Origin: Sulfurimonas sp. C5
GTDB taxonomy: Bacteria > Campylobacterota > Campylobacteria > Campylobacterales > Sulfurimonadaceae
Assembly (NCBI RefSeq): GCF_029872055.1
Contig: NZ_JARXNQ010000004.1
Span: forward strand, 1 to 64,000
DNA: 64,000 nt
Direction: 5' to 3'
The position numbers and the translations under genes were made by a program. Numbering within the stretch: position 1 is the first letter of the stretch; every line of letters starts with the position of its first letter. This document shows positions 34,985 through 44,317 of the stretch, one piece after another. The notes beneath the pieces were generated by a model. That model made no database searches, was not told where the DNA came from, and worked only from the letters and a program-made list of their open reading frames with translations.

Positions 34985-36232
34985 TTATGCGCTTATAGTT
35001 TTTGCAAGAGTTACATTTGTTGTAATTTGATATCTATCACGTCCGCCCTCTTTTGCTTTATAGAGCATCTCGTCTGCCCGAGAGATCATAATCTCATCAT
35101 CTAAAGCATCATCGGCAATACAACATACTACACCGACAGAAACCGTGACAAATTCATTTGCTTTTGATTTCTCATGTTTCAACTCTCTATCTTTAACAGA
35201 TTGACATAGTGTTCTTGCCAAGTTTGCACTGTCTGTTTCATTTGTTTCACTTAGCAAGACTCCAAACTCTTCACCTCCAAGGCGAAATACATAATCACTT
35301 GGACGTTTAAGTGTATCTTTTAAGACTTTTGCTACGCTTTTAAGAGCAAAGTCTCCCTCAACGTGTCCATAAGTATCATTATACTGTTTAAAGTAGTCAA
35401 TATCCAACATCATGAATGTTATATATGTCTTATTCCTTTTGGCACGCTTAAGTTCTCTCTCATATATATGATTAAAATATCTTCTGTTATATAATCCTGT
35501 TAAACTGTCTGTATATGAAGCATTCTCAAGTTTTTTATTCGCTTTACGAAGCTTTTTTGCTATATCGTGAAGTTTAGTGTGGTCTTGTTGAATACTTTTA
35601 AAGACATACATGGAAATTACCAAGACGGCAATAATAACAAAAATAAGTGTCAAGCCAACATTTAGGGCTATATCATCATATTTATTCAAAAACTTTTTTC
35701 TTTCATACTGTGCTACATTGACTTCATAATTGATAAGTTTTTTTAGTACACCATGCATCTTGAAAATTTTATCTTCTACTCTATTAAGAGCAATGTTTTT
35801 AGGATTACCGCCGCTTTTTAAAAACCCTATTATTTTATTAAAGGCTTTATTTGTAGATGTAAGCTCCATATCTACATACTCAACATATGCTACTTCCTCT
35901 TCATTCTTGTAATGTGAGATATAGCTTTCCCATTTTTTGTTGATATATTGTAAAGATTTTTCTATTTTTTGTGTAGTTTGCAGTGTAGATATCTCTTGTC
36001 TGCTTGCCTTATAGATAGGATCGGAGATCCCGCTATGATAAGTTTGCAGAATTTCATTGAGTTCCGTTACAGGCACTAATGAACCAAAATATAAGGAATC
36101 CATATTTTTTTTCATTGCATTAATGTAGCTTGCTCCGACGATACCGACAAATACGAGCCCCAATGTAATCAAAACAAATAGGAAAAACAGTTTACTTCTG
36201 AGTTTTAAAGCTTCAATAAATCTCAAAATCAC
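34985..36232 (-). CDS. Membrane diguanylate cyclase with four-helix-bundle sensor
   Basis: The 415-residue protein has a membrane helix at about 14-36, a helical extracytoplasmic domain (40-185) like the MCP four-helix bundle, a second helix (about 190-212), and a GGDEF domain (about 245-405). The active site is RLGGEEFGVLLSE and MLDIDYFKQYNDTYGH precedes it, so it is likely active. It makes c-di-GMP in response to an unknown periplasmic cue. The Na/phosphate transporter gene follows in the same direction. Confidence 0.92.
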   Translation of the reverse strand: MILRFIEALKLRSKLFFLFVLITLGLVFVGIVGASYINAMKKNMDSLYFGSLVPVTELNEILQTYHSGISDPIYKASRQEISTLQTTQKIEKSLQYINKKWESYISHYKNEEEVAYVEYVDMELTSTNKAFNKIIGFLKSGGNPKNIALNRVEDKIFKMHGVLKKLINYEVNVAQYERKKFLNKYDDIALNVGLTLIFVIIAVLVISMYVFKSIQQDHTKLHDIAKKLRKANKKLENASYTDSLTGLYNRRYFNHIYERELKRAKRNKTYITFMMLDIDYFKQYNDTYGHVEGDFALKSVAKVLKDTLKRPSDYVFRLGGEEFGVLLSETNETDSANLARTLCQSVKDRELKHEKSKANEFVTVSVGVVCCIADDALDDEIMISRADEMLYKAKEGGRDRYQITTNVTLAKTISA

Positions 36233-36312
36233 TCCTTATTCTCTAAAATCTATTAAGCATCTTTTGTACCACTAAATGGTATAATTTTTCTAAAAAAGAA
36301 AAAGTTTGGACC

Positions 36313-36747
36313 ATGGAAGCAAAATCAATTAGAGCAGATAAATATTTAGATACTTTTGAGATTCAAGAACATTTAAAAAATGTAGAATACATCATAATGG
36401 CGACACCTGCCCCTGAGAAATATAGAGCTACACCTATTCATTTTACAATCTTTTTAAATACACCAGAAGCTTTGCCTGAAGAGGTGAAACAACCTGTATT
36501 AGATAAGTTTTGCACTGATTATAAGATCAAAAATCCAACAGAGGTATTAAGCCAGTTAACAGCTGTAGGGTTTGCTGTCTCAAATGCGCAAGACACACCG
36601 ATGCCAATGCCATTATTTAAACAACAAGATAGAGCAAGTGTGCCTCATGCACCAATGCATGTTATTGATTTTTTAGCAGATTCTGATGAATTTTACGAAG
36701 CGAAAGTAAAAAATCTAACGGGCTGGAGCTACTCTTACAACTCATAA
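36313..36747 (+). CDS. Orphan cytosolic protein
   Basis: I do not recognise this 144-residue soluble protein. It has no signal peptide or membrane helix. It shows an alternating strand pattern with PAPEKYRATPIHFTIFLN and two tyrosines near the C-terminus. No catalytic motif is visible. It is monocistronic between a divergent diguanylate cyclase and the convergent pepP gene, with a 6-base overlap at its end. A phage or toxin link is not supported. Confidence 0.6.
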   Translation: MEAKSIRADKYLDTFEIQEHLKNVEYIIMATPAPEKYRATPIHFTIFLNTPEALPEEVKQPVLDKFCTDYKIKNPTEVLSQLTAVGFAVSNAQDTPMPMPLFKQQDRASVPHAPMHVIDFLADSDEFYEAKVKNLTGWSYSYNS

Positions 36748-36759
36748 AGAGCTGTAAGA
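36733..36759. terminator. Weak bidirectional hairpin at the end of the orphan gene and pepP
   Basis: TCTTACA (36733-36739) pairs with TGTAAGA (36753-36759) with a 13-base loop across the stop codons of the two convergent genes. There is only a short T-run after it. Confidence 0.35.
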
Positions 36760-38022
36760 TTCTATATCTTTTATCTCTTTGAGAATCTCTTTGGATAGGT
36801 TTTCATATCCCTCTTTAGTAACCAAAATATCATCCTCAATTCTTATCCCGATACCTCTATATTTTTTAGGAATTTTCTTATCGTCTTCCGGAAGATAAAT
36901 ACCCGGTTCAATCGTTAAAATCATACCTGCTTTAAGAGGAATCTCTTTATTTTTCTGATTTTTATACGGGTTTTGATCATGTACGTCTAAGCCCATATAG
37001 TGTCCTATTCCATGCGGAAAATATTTTTTATGTACTTTATCTTTTAGAAGTTTTTTGACACTCCCTTTTAAAATACCTAGTTTAACCATCCCCTCACACA
37101 ACATCTTTTCAGCTTCATTTTGCAATTCGCTTCTAAGTATGTTGGGCTTCATCATTGAAATGATTTTTTTCTCCACATCAAGCACCATTTGATAGAGCTC
37201 TTTTTGTGCTTTCGTAAATTTACCGCTGACAGGAATCGTTCTGGTAATATCACTGGAGTAATATTCATATTCACAGCCTGCATCAATTAGTATCAAATCA
37301 CCCTTATTTAAAGCCATATTATTATCAATATAATGAAGTGTATTCGCATTGTCTCCGGAAGCTACAATTGAAGTATATGCATCACTGTATGCACCATTTT
37401 TCTTGAAAATGTACTCTATCTCGGCTTGCAGTTCATATTCAAATGAGAGTTTTTGACTCATTTGAATCGCTTTGTGATGTGCTTCTTTTGTAATTTCAAG
37501 TGCTTTTTGAATTAACTTTATTTCGTTTGTCGACTTAATTAAACGCATAGTTTCAACAGTTTTTGCAGCATCTTTATAATAAAGTATATTTTTTGCAAGT
37601 AGCTTTACTTGATCTAATAATTTATTTTTTACTTTGAAATCATAATAGAGCTTATTTTTTTCTTCTAAGAACTCTTGCAGTTTTGGAGCAAAATGTTCGA
37701 TCTCAAATACATCATCTACATCAAAGAGTTCTTTTGCTTTTTCTGCACCGAGTCTTTTACCTGTCCAAAGTTCCTTAACAGGATCTTTTTTCTCTACAAA
37801 AAGATATATTTTATATGTTGTGTTTTTCTTAACAAATACTAATGTGGAATTATCCTCTTTAAATCCTGTTAAATAATAAAAATTGCTATCTTGTCTATAA
37901 GGATATTCCGTATCGTTTGAACGTACTTTTTGTTCAGCTGCACAAAATATTGCTACTGAATCACTTTGCAGTTTTTTTGCAAACTTTTCTCTTCGTCCTT
38001 TATACTCTTTTTCTTTAATCAT
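36742..38022 (-). CDS. pepP: Xaa-Pro aminopeptidase (aminopeptidase P)
   Basis: PepP removes an N-terminal residue before proline, using two Mn ions. The 426-residue protein has the M24 metallopeptidase fold: metal ligands in LIDAGCEYEYYSSDITRTIP, HGIGHYMGLDVHD, LTIEPGIYLP and GIRIEDDILVT. Its N-terminal domain has YPYRQDSNFYYLTGF, typical of this group. It is the last gene in the long chemotaxis and lipid-transport operon, with 4-base overlap with the lipoprotein gene upstream. Confidence 0.95.
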   Translation of the reverse strand: MIKEKEYKGRREKFAKKLQSDSVAIFCAAEQKVRSNDTEYPYRQDSNFYYLTGFKEDNSTLVFVKKNTTYKIYLFVEKKDPVKELWTGKRLGAEKAKELFDVDDVFEIEHFAPKLQEFLEEKNKLYYDFKVKNKLLDQVKLLAKNILYYKDAAKTVETMRLIKSTNEIKLIQKALEITKEAHHKAIQMSQKLSFEYELQAEIEYIFKKNGAYSDAYTSIVASGDNANTLHYIDNNMALNKGDLILIDAGCEYEYYSSDITRTIPVSGKFTKAQKELYQMVLDVEKKIISMMKPNILRSELQNEAEKMLCEGMVKLGILKGSVKKLLKDKVHKKYFPHGIGHYMGLDVHDQNPYKNQKNKEIPLKAGMILTIEPGIYLPEDDKKIPKKYRGIGIRIEDDILVTKEGYENLSKEILKEIKDIESYSSL

Positions 38023-38609
38023 TGAGAATTTTCACCTAACCAATCTACAGTTTCTTCTAAAGTTTGTGCAAGTATACTATTTAGGGCTTTAACACCCCCT
38101 TGAGCATCCAGGCTGTCTGTCTGCATTGTTTTTGTAATAATCTTTGATGCTATCAGTTTTCTTGTCTTTCTCTCTATCAAGTTATATGAAATATTCAATG
38201 TCACGGATGAGCTATTTTGTAATTCGTTAAATGACTGAATAAATTCATTAAGGCTAAACTCTAAAACAAGGTCACCTTTTTTAGAAGATTTATAGCCATA
38301 TACACCATGAAATAAATTCGAAGCTTCTAAAATATTTACCAGCTTATTTGCTATCGCTCTATTTGGACTCTCTGACCATGCCGATTGTGTAAATGCATAC
38401 TCTTTATATTCTCCGATTCTATAACGCATATTGTTTGTTGCCAAAGAAGTGTTTACAAAAATCGGCATAACCTTGATTGAACGTTTTTGAGAGTTCGTGC
38501 TCTTGTTTGAGATTGTAACATCGGGATCTATTCTATAATCTGTTACCGTAGGTGTCGTAACACTACAACCGCTTAATATAAAAACAAGTACAATTAAAAT
38601 AGTTTTCAT
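38019..38609 (-). CDS. Mla-type ABC transport auxiliary lipoprotein
   Basis: The 196-residue protein has a lipoprotein signal peptide with lipobox LSGC near residue 15. The mature domain has TDYRIDPD and IKVMPIFVNTSL, typical of the PqiC/YmbA-like auxiliary lipoproteins in intermembrane lipid transport operons. It likely bridges the MlaD ring and the outer membrane. It follows mlaD after 3 bases and overlaps pepP by 4 bases. Confidence 0.8.
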   Translation of the reverse strand: MKTILIVLVFILSGCSVTTPTVTDYRIDPDVTISNKSTNSQKRSIKVMPIFVNTSLATNNMRYRIGEYKEYAFTQSAWSESPNRAIANKLVNILEASNLFHGVYGYKSSKKGDLVLEFSLNEFIQSFNELQNSSSVTLNISYNLIERKTRKLIASKIITKTMQTDSLDAQGGVKALNSILAQTLEETVDWLGENSQ

Positions 38610-38612
38610 CTT

Positions 38613-39551
38613 TTATTCTCCCGGTGCTTTTTTAGTTGCTTCACGCTTAAATAAGAAATCAGAAGGACTTCTTTCATACTCTTTTATGGCATTGTCAAAT
38701 TTTAAAAGTGACTCTTGAAGTTCTAGAAGTGTACTGTTAAAACTAGGAATAACTTCAGAAGAGATCTCTTTAAAATTAAATTGACCGTCTTTCATAGCTG
38801 TTTTAAATTCTGTCATGGTAGAATCAATTTTTAAATAACTTTGTTTAATAGAACGTAAAGAAGCTGAAACATTATCTTCCCACTTTGCCGTTTTATCTAC
38901 CAAATAACTTACTTTATCAGTTGCGATATCTAAATTTGCCATCGTATTTTGAAAATGTTTGATTGTTTTAGCATCCAACGCTTTGTCAAGTTTTCCAACT
39001 ACACTACTTGTTGCACTAATAAGTTTCATGAACTCTTCTTGGTTCTCATCACTTAAAAGTTTCTCTGTCTGGTAAAGTGTTTCTGTTAGCCTGTCTGAAA
39101 CATCTCCAAAAGATTTTTGGACATTTTGAAATATAGAAGGTGCTGTAGCGATAACGTAATAATCTTTCCCAGCTATCTTTACAACCTCTTGAATATGATT
39201 ATCGCCGACTGTCAAATTGACATATGTTAAACCTGTAATTCCCTGAGCCGTTAAAACAGCAACTATGTTATCCTTTATAGGAGTACTTTTTTTAATAGTT
39301 ACCTGTACTTCAACTTGTTCGGAATTATTTGGATTGATTCTAAGATTTGAAACCTTTCCGACACTGATACCGCGAAATTTGACAGGTGCATCAAGGTTCA
39401 AACCAAATACAGATTCATCAAAGTAAATTACATAGTGTTGTACTTCTTCCTCTTGTGTGGGCTTTAACATCCAATACGAAAACACTAAAACGGCCATCAA
39501 GCCCAATAATACAATAAACCCAACCAGTGTATAATTTACTTTATTATTCAT
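38613..39551 (-). CDS. mlaD: MlaD-family MCE domain protein
   Basis: The 312-residue protein has one membrane helix (about 9-28) and an MCE domain (about 38-120, with VFGLNLDAPVKFRGISVGKVSNLRI), followed by a long helical tail. MlaD hexamers form the periplasmic ring of the phospholipid ABC transporter. The tail with regular helices is longer than in E. coli MlaD (183 residues), as in many Campylobacterota. It overlaps mlaF by 4 bases. Confidence 0.9.
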   Translation of the reverse strand: MNNKVNYTLVGFIVLLGLMAVLVFSYWMLKPTQEEEVQHYVIYFDESVFGLNLDAPVKFRGISVGKVSNLRINPNNSEQVEVQVTIKKSTPIKDNIVAVLTAQGITGLTYVNLTVGDNHIQEVVKIAGKDYYVIATAPSIFQNVQKSFGDVSDRLTETLYQTEKLLSDENQEEFMKLISATSSVVGKLDKALDAKTIKHFQNTMANLDIATDKVSYLVDKTAKWEDNVSASLRSIKQSYLKIDSTMTEFKTAMKDGQFNFKEISSEVIPSFNSTLLELQESLLKFDNAIKEYERSPSDFLFKREATKKAPGE

Positions 39552-40279
39552 AACTTCTCTTTAAAAAATGTTTTTACAAATTGATTCTCAAGCGGTATTT
39601 CGTCAAGAGAACCTTCATAGGCTACTTTTTTGTTGTCTAATATAGCTATTCTATCCAAAGTATCATAAATTGAACGCAAATCGTGAGAAACCATTATTAT
39701 TGTTAAATTTAACATTTTACGGAGATCTAAAATAAGACGGTCAAATTCCCGTGCAGATATAGGGTCAAGTCCACTTGTCGGTTCATCTAAAAATAATAGT
39801 TTAGGATCTAATGCAAGTGCACGTGCTAACCCTGCTTTTTTTCTCATCCCTCCGCTTATTTGTGAAGGGTATAATTTGCCGTCTTCAGCTTTAAGTCCTA
39901 CCAATTTTATTTTGAATTCTACTATCTCATCAATCATTGTTTTAGATAATTCTGTATATTCTACTAACGGAAGTGCAATATTTTCCGCAATTGTTAACGA
40001 TGAGAATAAAGCACCGAATTGAAATAATACACCCCATTTACGTTTTAGTGAAAGTATCTCTTTTGTTGAAAGGTGTTCAATCTGTTTGCCTAAAACTTTT
40101 ATAGAACCGTCATGAAACTCTTGAAGCATAACTATCTCACGCAGCAAAGTTGTTTTCCCACATCCACTTGGACCTAAAATCCCGTAAATTTCACCTTCAT
40201 TTATACTCAGGCTTATATCATCATGGACAACTTTATCACCAAAAGCAGTTGTGAGATTTTTTACTTCAATAACTTTCAT
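39548..40279 (-). CDS. mlaF: Phospholipid ABC transporter ATPase
   Basis: The 243-residue ABC ATPase has Walker A GPSGCGKTT (about 35-43), the signature ISGGMRKKAGLARAL, Walker B LLFLDEPTSGLD and a switch histidine in MVSHDL. ISGGMRKR-like signatures are typical of MlaF. It energises lipid movement through MlaE and MlaD. It starts at the last base of the mlaE stop. Confidence 0.94.
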   Translation of the reverse strand: MKVIEVKNLTTAFGDKVVHDDISLSINEGEIYGILGPSGCGKTTLLREIVMLQEFHDGSIKVLGKQIEHLSTKEILSLKRKWGVLFQFGALFSSLTIAENIALPLVEYTELSKTMIDEIVEFKIKLVGLKAEDGKLYPSQISGGMRKKAGLARALALDPKLLFLDEPTSGLDPISAREFDRLILDLRKMLNLTIIMVSHDLRSIYDTLDRIAILDNKKVAYEGSLDEIPLENQFVKTFFKEKL

Positions 40280-41397
40280 TATATCCCCAACTTTGTAAAA
40301 GCTATTGAGAAAAGAGCATCACACACAATAACCGCAAAGATAGATTCAACAACACTTTTCGTCGTGTTAAAACCTATACTTTGTGTGTCGTCTTTTACAA
40401 CTAAACCTCTATAAATAGCTATAGTTGCAATCAAAAATGCGAAAAACGGTCCTTTAACTATCCCTACAAAAAAATGCTTAGCAGCAATCACTTCGTGAAA
40501 ACGTTCTATAAACAATTCAGTTGTAATTTTAAGATCGAGGTTTGCAATAAGTATCCCGCCAAACATCCCTGTCATATCAGCGACAAAAATAAGTAAAGGC
40601 ATTGTAATGCTGAGTGCAATGATGCGCGGCAGTACTAAAAATGCAAAAGGCTCAAAGCCCATTGTTTTCATCGCATCTATCTCTTGGGTGATTTTCATGG
40701 CACCAATTTGTGCCGTATATGCAGAACCGCTGCGCCCCGCTATTACTATTGCCGTCATCATAGGAGCAAGTTCTCTTAAAATCGAGAGTCCCAGCATATC
40801 AACTATAAATATATTTGCCCCATATATTTTTAATTGATACGCTGATTGATACGCAACAACAAGTCCTACAAGAAAACTTGTCAGGGCAATAATTCCGATT
40901 GCCTTTAATGCACTTTCATTTATCTCAAAAAAGATCTCTTTATAACGAATTTTATGGGGTGCTTTGAAATAAATTAAAAAAGCAACAAAAACTTTTCCCA
41001 AAAAATGCATAAAACGTAAAGATGATTGATAATAGTTATAGGCTGTTTTGCCTATTTTTTCATAAAGTTTCGGTTGGATTTGGACTTTTGGCTTCTTTAT
41101 TCCGGAGCGTTTTGATTTAACTAAGTTGAGTGTAGATTGGAATGTGTCGTTTTGAATATTTACTTCATATGCAAGAGATTGTTTTTCCAGCTTTTGAAAG
41201 ATTGTATCTAAAAAAAGGGCTGCACCGCTATCTAAAAATGTAATTTCTCTCAGGTCAAATTCAATGTCTTTAAATTGGGTAAAATCCAATGTTTGAATTT
41301 TCTTTTCAATTTGAGGAAGTTTATATACGGTAAATTCTCCTTTTATCTTTAGAAGAATTCCACCGTCATAAAGTTCTATTTGGAGTAAATTATCCAT
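40279..41397 (-). CDS. mlaE: MlaE-family permease with N-terminal STAS domain
   Basis: The 372-residue protein has an N-terminal STAS domain (about 1-95, with DIEFDLREITFLDSGAALFLD) fused to the MlaE permease (about 130-370), which has REIFFEINESALKAIGIIAL, RELAPMMTAIVIAGRSGSAYTAQIG and five membrane helices. In E. coli the STAS protein MlaB is separate; fusion is a known variant. It follows cheW by 13 bases, so lipid transport is cotranscribed with chemotaxis. Confidence 0.93.
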   Translation of the reverse strand: MDNLLQIELYDGGILLKIKGEFTVYKLPQIEKKIQTLDFTQFKDIEFDLREITFLDSGAALFLDTIFQKLEKQSLAYEVNIQNDTFQSTLNLVKSKRSGIKKPKVQIQPKLYEKIGKTAYNYYQSSLRFMHFLGKVFVAFLIYFKAPHKIRYKEIFFEINESALKAIGIIALTSFLVGLVVAYQSAYQLKIYGANIFIVDMLGLSILRELAPMMTAIVIAGRSGSAYTAQIGAMKITQEIDAMKTMGFEPFAFLVLPRIIALSITMPLLIFVADMTGMFGGILIANLDLKITTELFIERFHEVIAAKHFFVGIVKGPFFAFLIATIAIYRGLVVKDDTQSIGFNTTKSVVESIFAVIVCDALFSIAFTKLGI

Positions 41398-41410
41398 TGT
41401 AAGAGTATCT

Positions 41411-41902
41411 TTAAAAATCTCTCTCTAGTAGTTTGTTTACTTTTAAAAGAGTAATAATTTTATCTTCTTGTTTTCCTACGCCGTCAATAATAGTCTCTTC
41501 ATCATTAATCGTATCTGGTGCCGGTCCAATATTTTCTTTTTTAATTCTAATCGCCATTGTCAGTCTGTCAATTACAAAACCTGCAACATCATCACCGTGA
41601 CGCATCACAATAAAACGTGTATCTTCACCGTGTTTTTTAGACTCTAAACCGAATTTTGTACGTAAATCGATAAGTGGAATAACTGCTCCACGGAGATTAA
41701 AAACACCAAGAACATATTTTGGTACTTGCGGTACCCTTGTCCAAGTAAACGGCTTAATAATCTCTTGAATAGAGAGAATAGGCACTGCGTACTCTTCATC
41801 CCCTATCATGAAACCGACTAATTGAACTACATCGTCAAGCTGTCCGCCGACATCTTGCTGTTTTGATTGTTTATTTATAATCTCTTTTAATTTATCAGCC
41901 AT
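41411..41902 (-). CDS. cheW: Chemotaxis adaptor protein CheW
   Basis: CheW couples chemoreceptors to CheA. The 163-residue protein has a CheW domain with VGFMIGDEEYAVPILSIQEIIKP, GVFNLRGAVIPLIDLRTKFGL and FVIDRLTMAIRI. It overlaps cheA by 8 bases and precedes mlaE by 13 bases. A Q-rich N-terminal extension of about 25 residues is unremarkable. Confidence 0.96.
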   Translation of the reverse strand: MADKLKEIINKQSKQQDVGGQLDDVVQLVGFMIGDEEYAVPILSIQEIIKPFTWTRVPQVPKYVLGVFNLRGAVIPLIDLRTKFGLESKKHGEDTRFIVMRHGDDVAGFVIDRLTMAIRIKKENIGPAPDTINDEETIIDGVGKQEDKIITLLKVNKLLERDF

Positions 41903-44306
41903 TTAAGAACTCCGATTTAAAGTTTATATTTCTCTGTACTACGCTTGCTAAATAATCAGAAGAGTAAGGTTTTGTAATATATTCAACCATACCTGATTCA
42001 ACACCGCGCATACGGTCAGATTTTCCTGTACGTGAAGTTACTGCAATCAGAGGCAGATTTTTATATCTGTTATATTTTTTAATCTCAGTTGCTAATGAGT
42101 ATCCGTCCATTCTCGGCATCTCTATATCAACCAGCATTGCATCAAAATTATGCTCACCCGCTTTTAAGATATTAAGTGCTTCTTGACCGTCAGCTGCTTC
42201 AATAATTGTAATTCCCATCGGCTCTAAAGCTTTTCTCATAACAGTTCTATCTGTTTTAGAATCATCAACGACCATTACAACATAATCACTTGCAGAGTTT
42301 TTCTCATTAAGAGCACTTCCACCTTGTGCTGCCTGTGTTAATGCTGTTGCCTTTACATTTTTTGCCATTTCCATAAGAGCTACAACATCTACAATAAGTG
42401 TTACTCCACCGTCACCTCTGATAGTTGCTCCAGCAATTCCGTCAATTCCTTTGAGGTATTCACCTAGTGATTTAATAACAATCTCTTCTTGCCCTACAAG
42501 AGTATCAACGATAAGTCCAAGTTTGCTTGTACCCAGACCAAGTACAACCACATACGCGTGTTCACTTGCATCAAGTATACGTTCAACTTCAAAAATATCA
42601 CCGATATGTACAAGTGAAAGGACATCATCACGAAGTCTCATAACACTTTTACCCTCAACCGTATAGATCTCATCCGTAGAGATTCTTACAGTCTCAAGTA
42701 CTGAAGCAAGAGGGATAGCGTAATGTTCTTCCTGAACACCAACTAACAGTGCTTGAATAATAGCAAGAGTAAGAGGAATCTTTAACTTCATAGAAGTTCC
42801 TTTTCCTATCTCACTATCAATATCAATAATACCGTTTAGTTTTTCAATGTTTGTTTTTACAACATCCATTCCTACACCACGACCTGAAACGTTCGTAACT
42901 TGTGCTGCAGTTGAGAAACCAGGTTTAAAGATAAGCCCATAAGCCTCTTTATCACTCATCATATCAGCTTCTTTTTCAGTGATGATACCTTTTTCGAGTG
43001 ATTTGTTTTTCAGCATATCAGGATCTAAACCTTTACCGTCATCATCGATCTGAATAACGATTTGATTCCCTTCATTGTATGCTTTAAGAACAATTGTTCC
43101 TAATTCCTCTTTTCCTTTAGCAACACGATCTTCAGGAGCTTCTATACCATGGTCACAAGAGTTACGGATAATGTGTACTAACGGATCCCCTATCTCTTCT
43201 ACGATTGATTTATCAAGTTCTGTATCTTCACCGGAGATGATAAGTTCAATCTTTTTATTAAGTTCACGAGAAAGGTCACGAATCATTCTTGGAAACTTGT
43301 TAAATACTTTTCCAACAGGAAGCATACGTGTTTTCATAACTGCGATTTGCAAATCAGTAGTTACAAGAGACACGATAGAAACTACTTGATTTAATTCCTC
43401 TAAGAACTCTTCACCCTCATAACGCTCTTCAACATCATCATTAATCTTGATAAGTCTGTTTTTAGCAAGTACAAGCTCACCGATTAAGTTCATTAAGTGA
43501 TCAAGTCTTTTTACGTCAACACGGATAGTTTGTTCCACTGCCGCTTGAGATTTTTTAGCAGGAGCTCCCGCTTTTGGTTCTGAATCGTCACCTGCACTGC
43601 TAGCACGAGGTGCTTTTGGAGCTGCTGGAGGTGGCGGTGGAGGAGGAGTTGCCGCTTTTGGTTCTTCTTCTGCCTCTTCTTCAGGAGCCACGTCAGGCTC
43701 TAATGAAGGTACTTTTTCACCTGCTGCTATTTTAGCTGCACGTTTTTGTTTATCTTCCTCTTGACGTTGATTGAGAAGTCTTTCAATCTCAGCTTCAACC
43801 TCTTCTGGAGACATATTTTCATAGTCAGGCTCATCTTCTTGCGCTTCAGCAGTCTCAACAACCTCTTCAACTACTTCTTCTTCAACAGGAGCTTCCGCTA
43901 CAGGGGTTTCAACCTCACCTGTTCCACCACTCACTTTATCAAGTCTTGAAACACATTCAGATACGTCAATACCACCGTCATTGCTCGTATCACGAATCTG
44001 TTCTAGAAGTTGTTTCATTAAGTCAACTGATTCTAAAATAACATCCATAATATCAGGAGTAATAACCAGTTCACCATGTCTTGCTTTGTTTAAAACATCT
44101 TCCATATGGTGTGTCAAGTGAGTTAATATATCAAAATTTAAAAACGAAGATGCACCTTTAACAGTATGTGCTACACGGAAAATTCCATTTAAAAGGTCTA
44201 AATCTTCTGGATTTGATTCTAGTTCAACCAAGTCCTCATCTAATTTTTCAACGAGTTCAAACGATTCAACTAAAAAATCCTGCAGTATCTCTTGAAATTC
44301 ATCCAT
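41895..44306 (-). CDS. cheA: Chemotaxis histidine kinase CheA with C-terminal receiver
   Basis: The 803-residue protein has an Hpt domain with H47 in FRVAHTVKGASSFL, a long Pro/Glu-rich linker (about 130-260), the dimerisation and HATPase domains (DHGIEAPEDR, GRGVGMDVVK), a CheW-like domain (about 520-650), and a receiver at the C-terminus (about 675-800, VDIEMPRMDG, ITKPY). CheAY fusions are typical of Campylobacterota. It sits between cheV and cheW. Confidence 0.97.
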   Translation of the reverse strand: MDEFQEILQDFLVESFELVEKLDEDLVELESNPEDLDLLNGIFRVAHTVKGASSFLNFDILTHLTHHMEDVLNKARHGELVITPDIMDVILESVDLMKQLLEQIRDTSNDGGIDVSECVSRLDKVSGGTGEVETPVAEAPVEEEVVEEVVETAEAQEDEPDYENMSPEEVEAEIERLLNQRQEEDKQKRAAKIAAGEKVPSLEPDVAPEEEAEEEPKAATPPPPPPPAAPKAPRASSAGDDSEPKAGAPAKKSQAAVEQTIRVDVKRLDHLMNLIGELVLAKNRLIKINDDVEERYEGEEFLEELNQVVSIVSLVTTDLQIAVMKTRMLPVGKVFNKFPRMIRDLSRELNKKIELIISGEDTELDKSIVEEIGDPLVHIIRNSCDHGIEAPEDRVAKGKEELGTIVLKAYNEGNQIVIQIDDDGKGLDPDMLKNKSLEKGIITEKEADMMSDKEAYGLIFKPGFSTAAQVTNVSGRGVGMDVVKTNIEKLNGIIDIDSEIGKGTSMKLKIPLTLAIIQALLVGVQEEHYAIPLASVLETVRISTDEIYTVEGKSVMRLRDDVLSLVHIGDIFEVERILDASEHAYVVVLGLGTSKLGLIVDTLVGQEEIVIKSLGEYLKGIDGIAGATIRGDGGVTLIVDVVALMEMAKNVKATALTQAAQGGSALNEKNSASDYVVMVVDDSKTDRTVMRKALEPMGITIIEAADGQEALNILKAGEHNFDAMLVDIEMPRMDGYSLATEIKKYNRYKNLPLIAVTSRTGKSDRMRGVESGMVEYITKPYSSDYLASVVQRNINFKSEFLNG

Positions 44307-44317
44307 ATTTTATACTC

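Noticed and set aside
34524-35030. 168-codon plus-strand open frame
   Set aside because: It is antisense to the Na/phosphate cotransporter, whose motifs are clear on the other strand.
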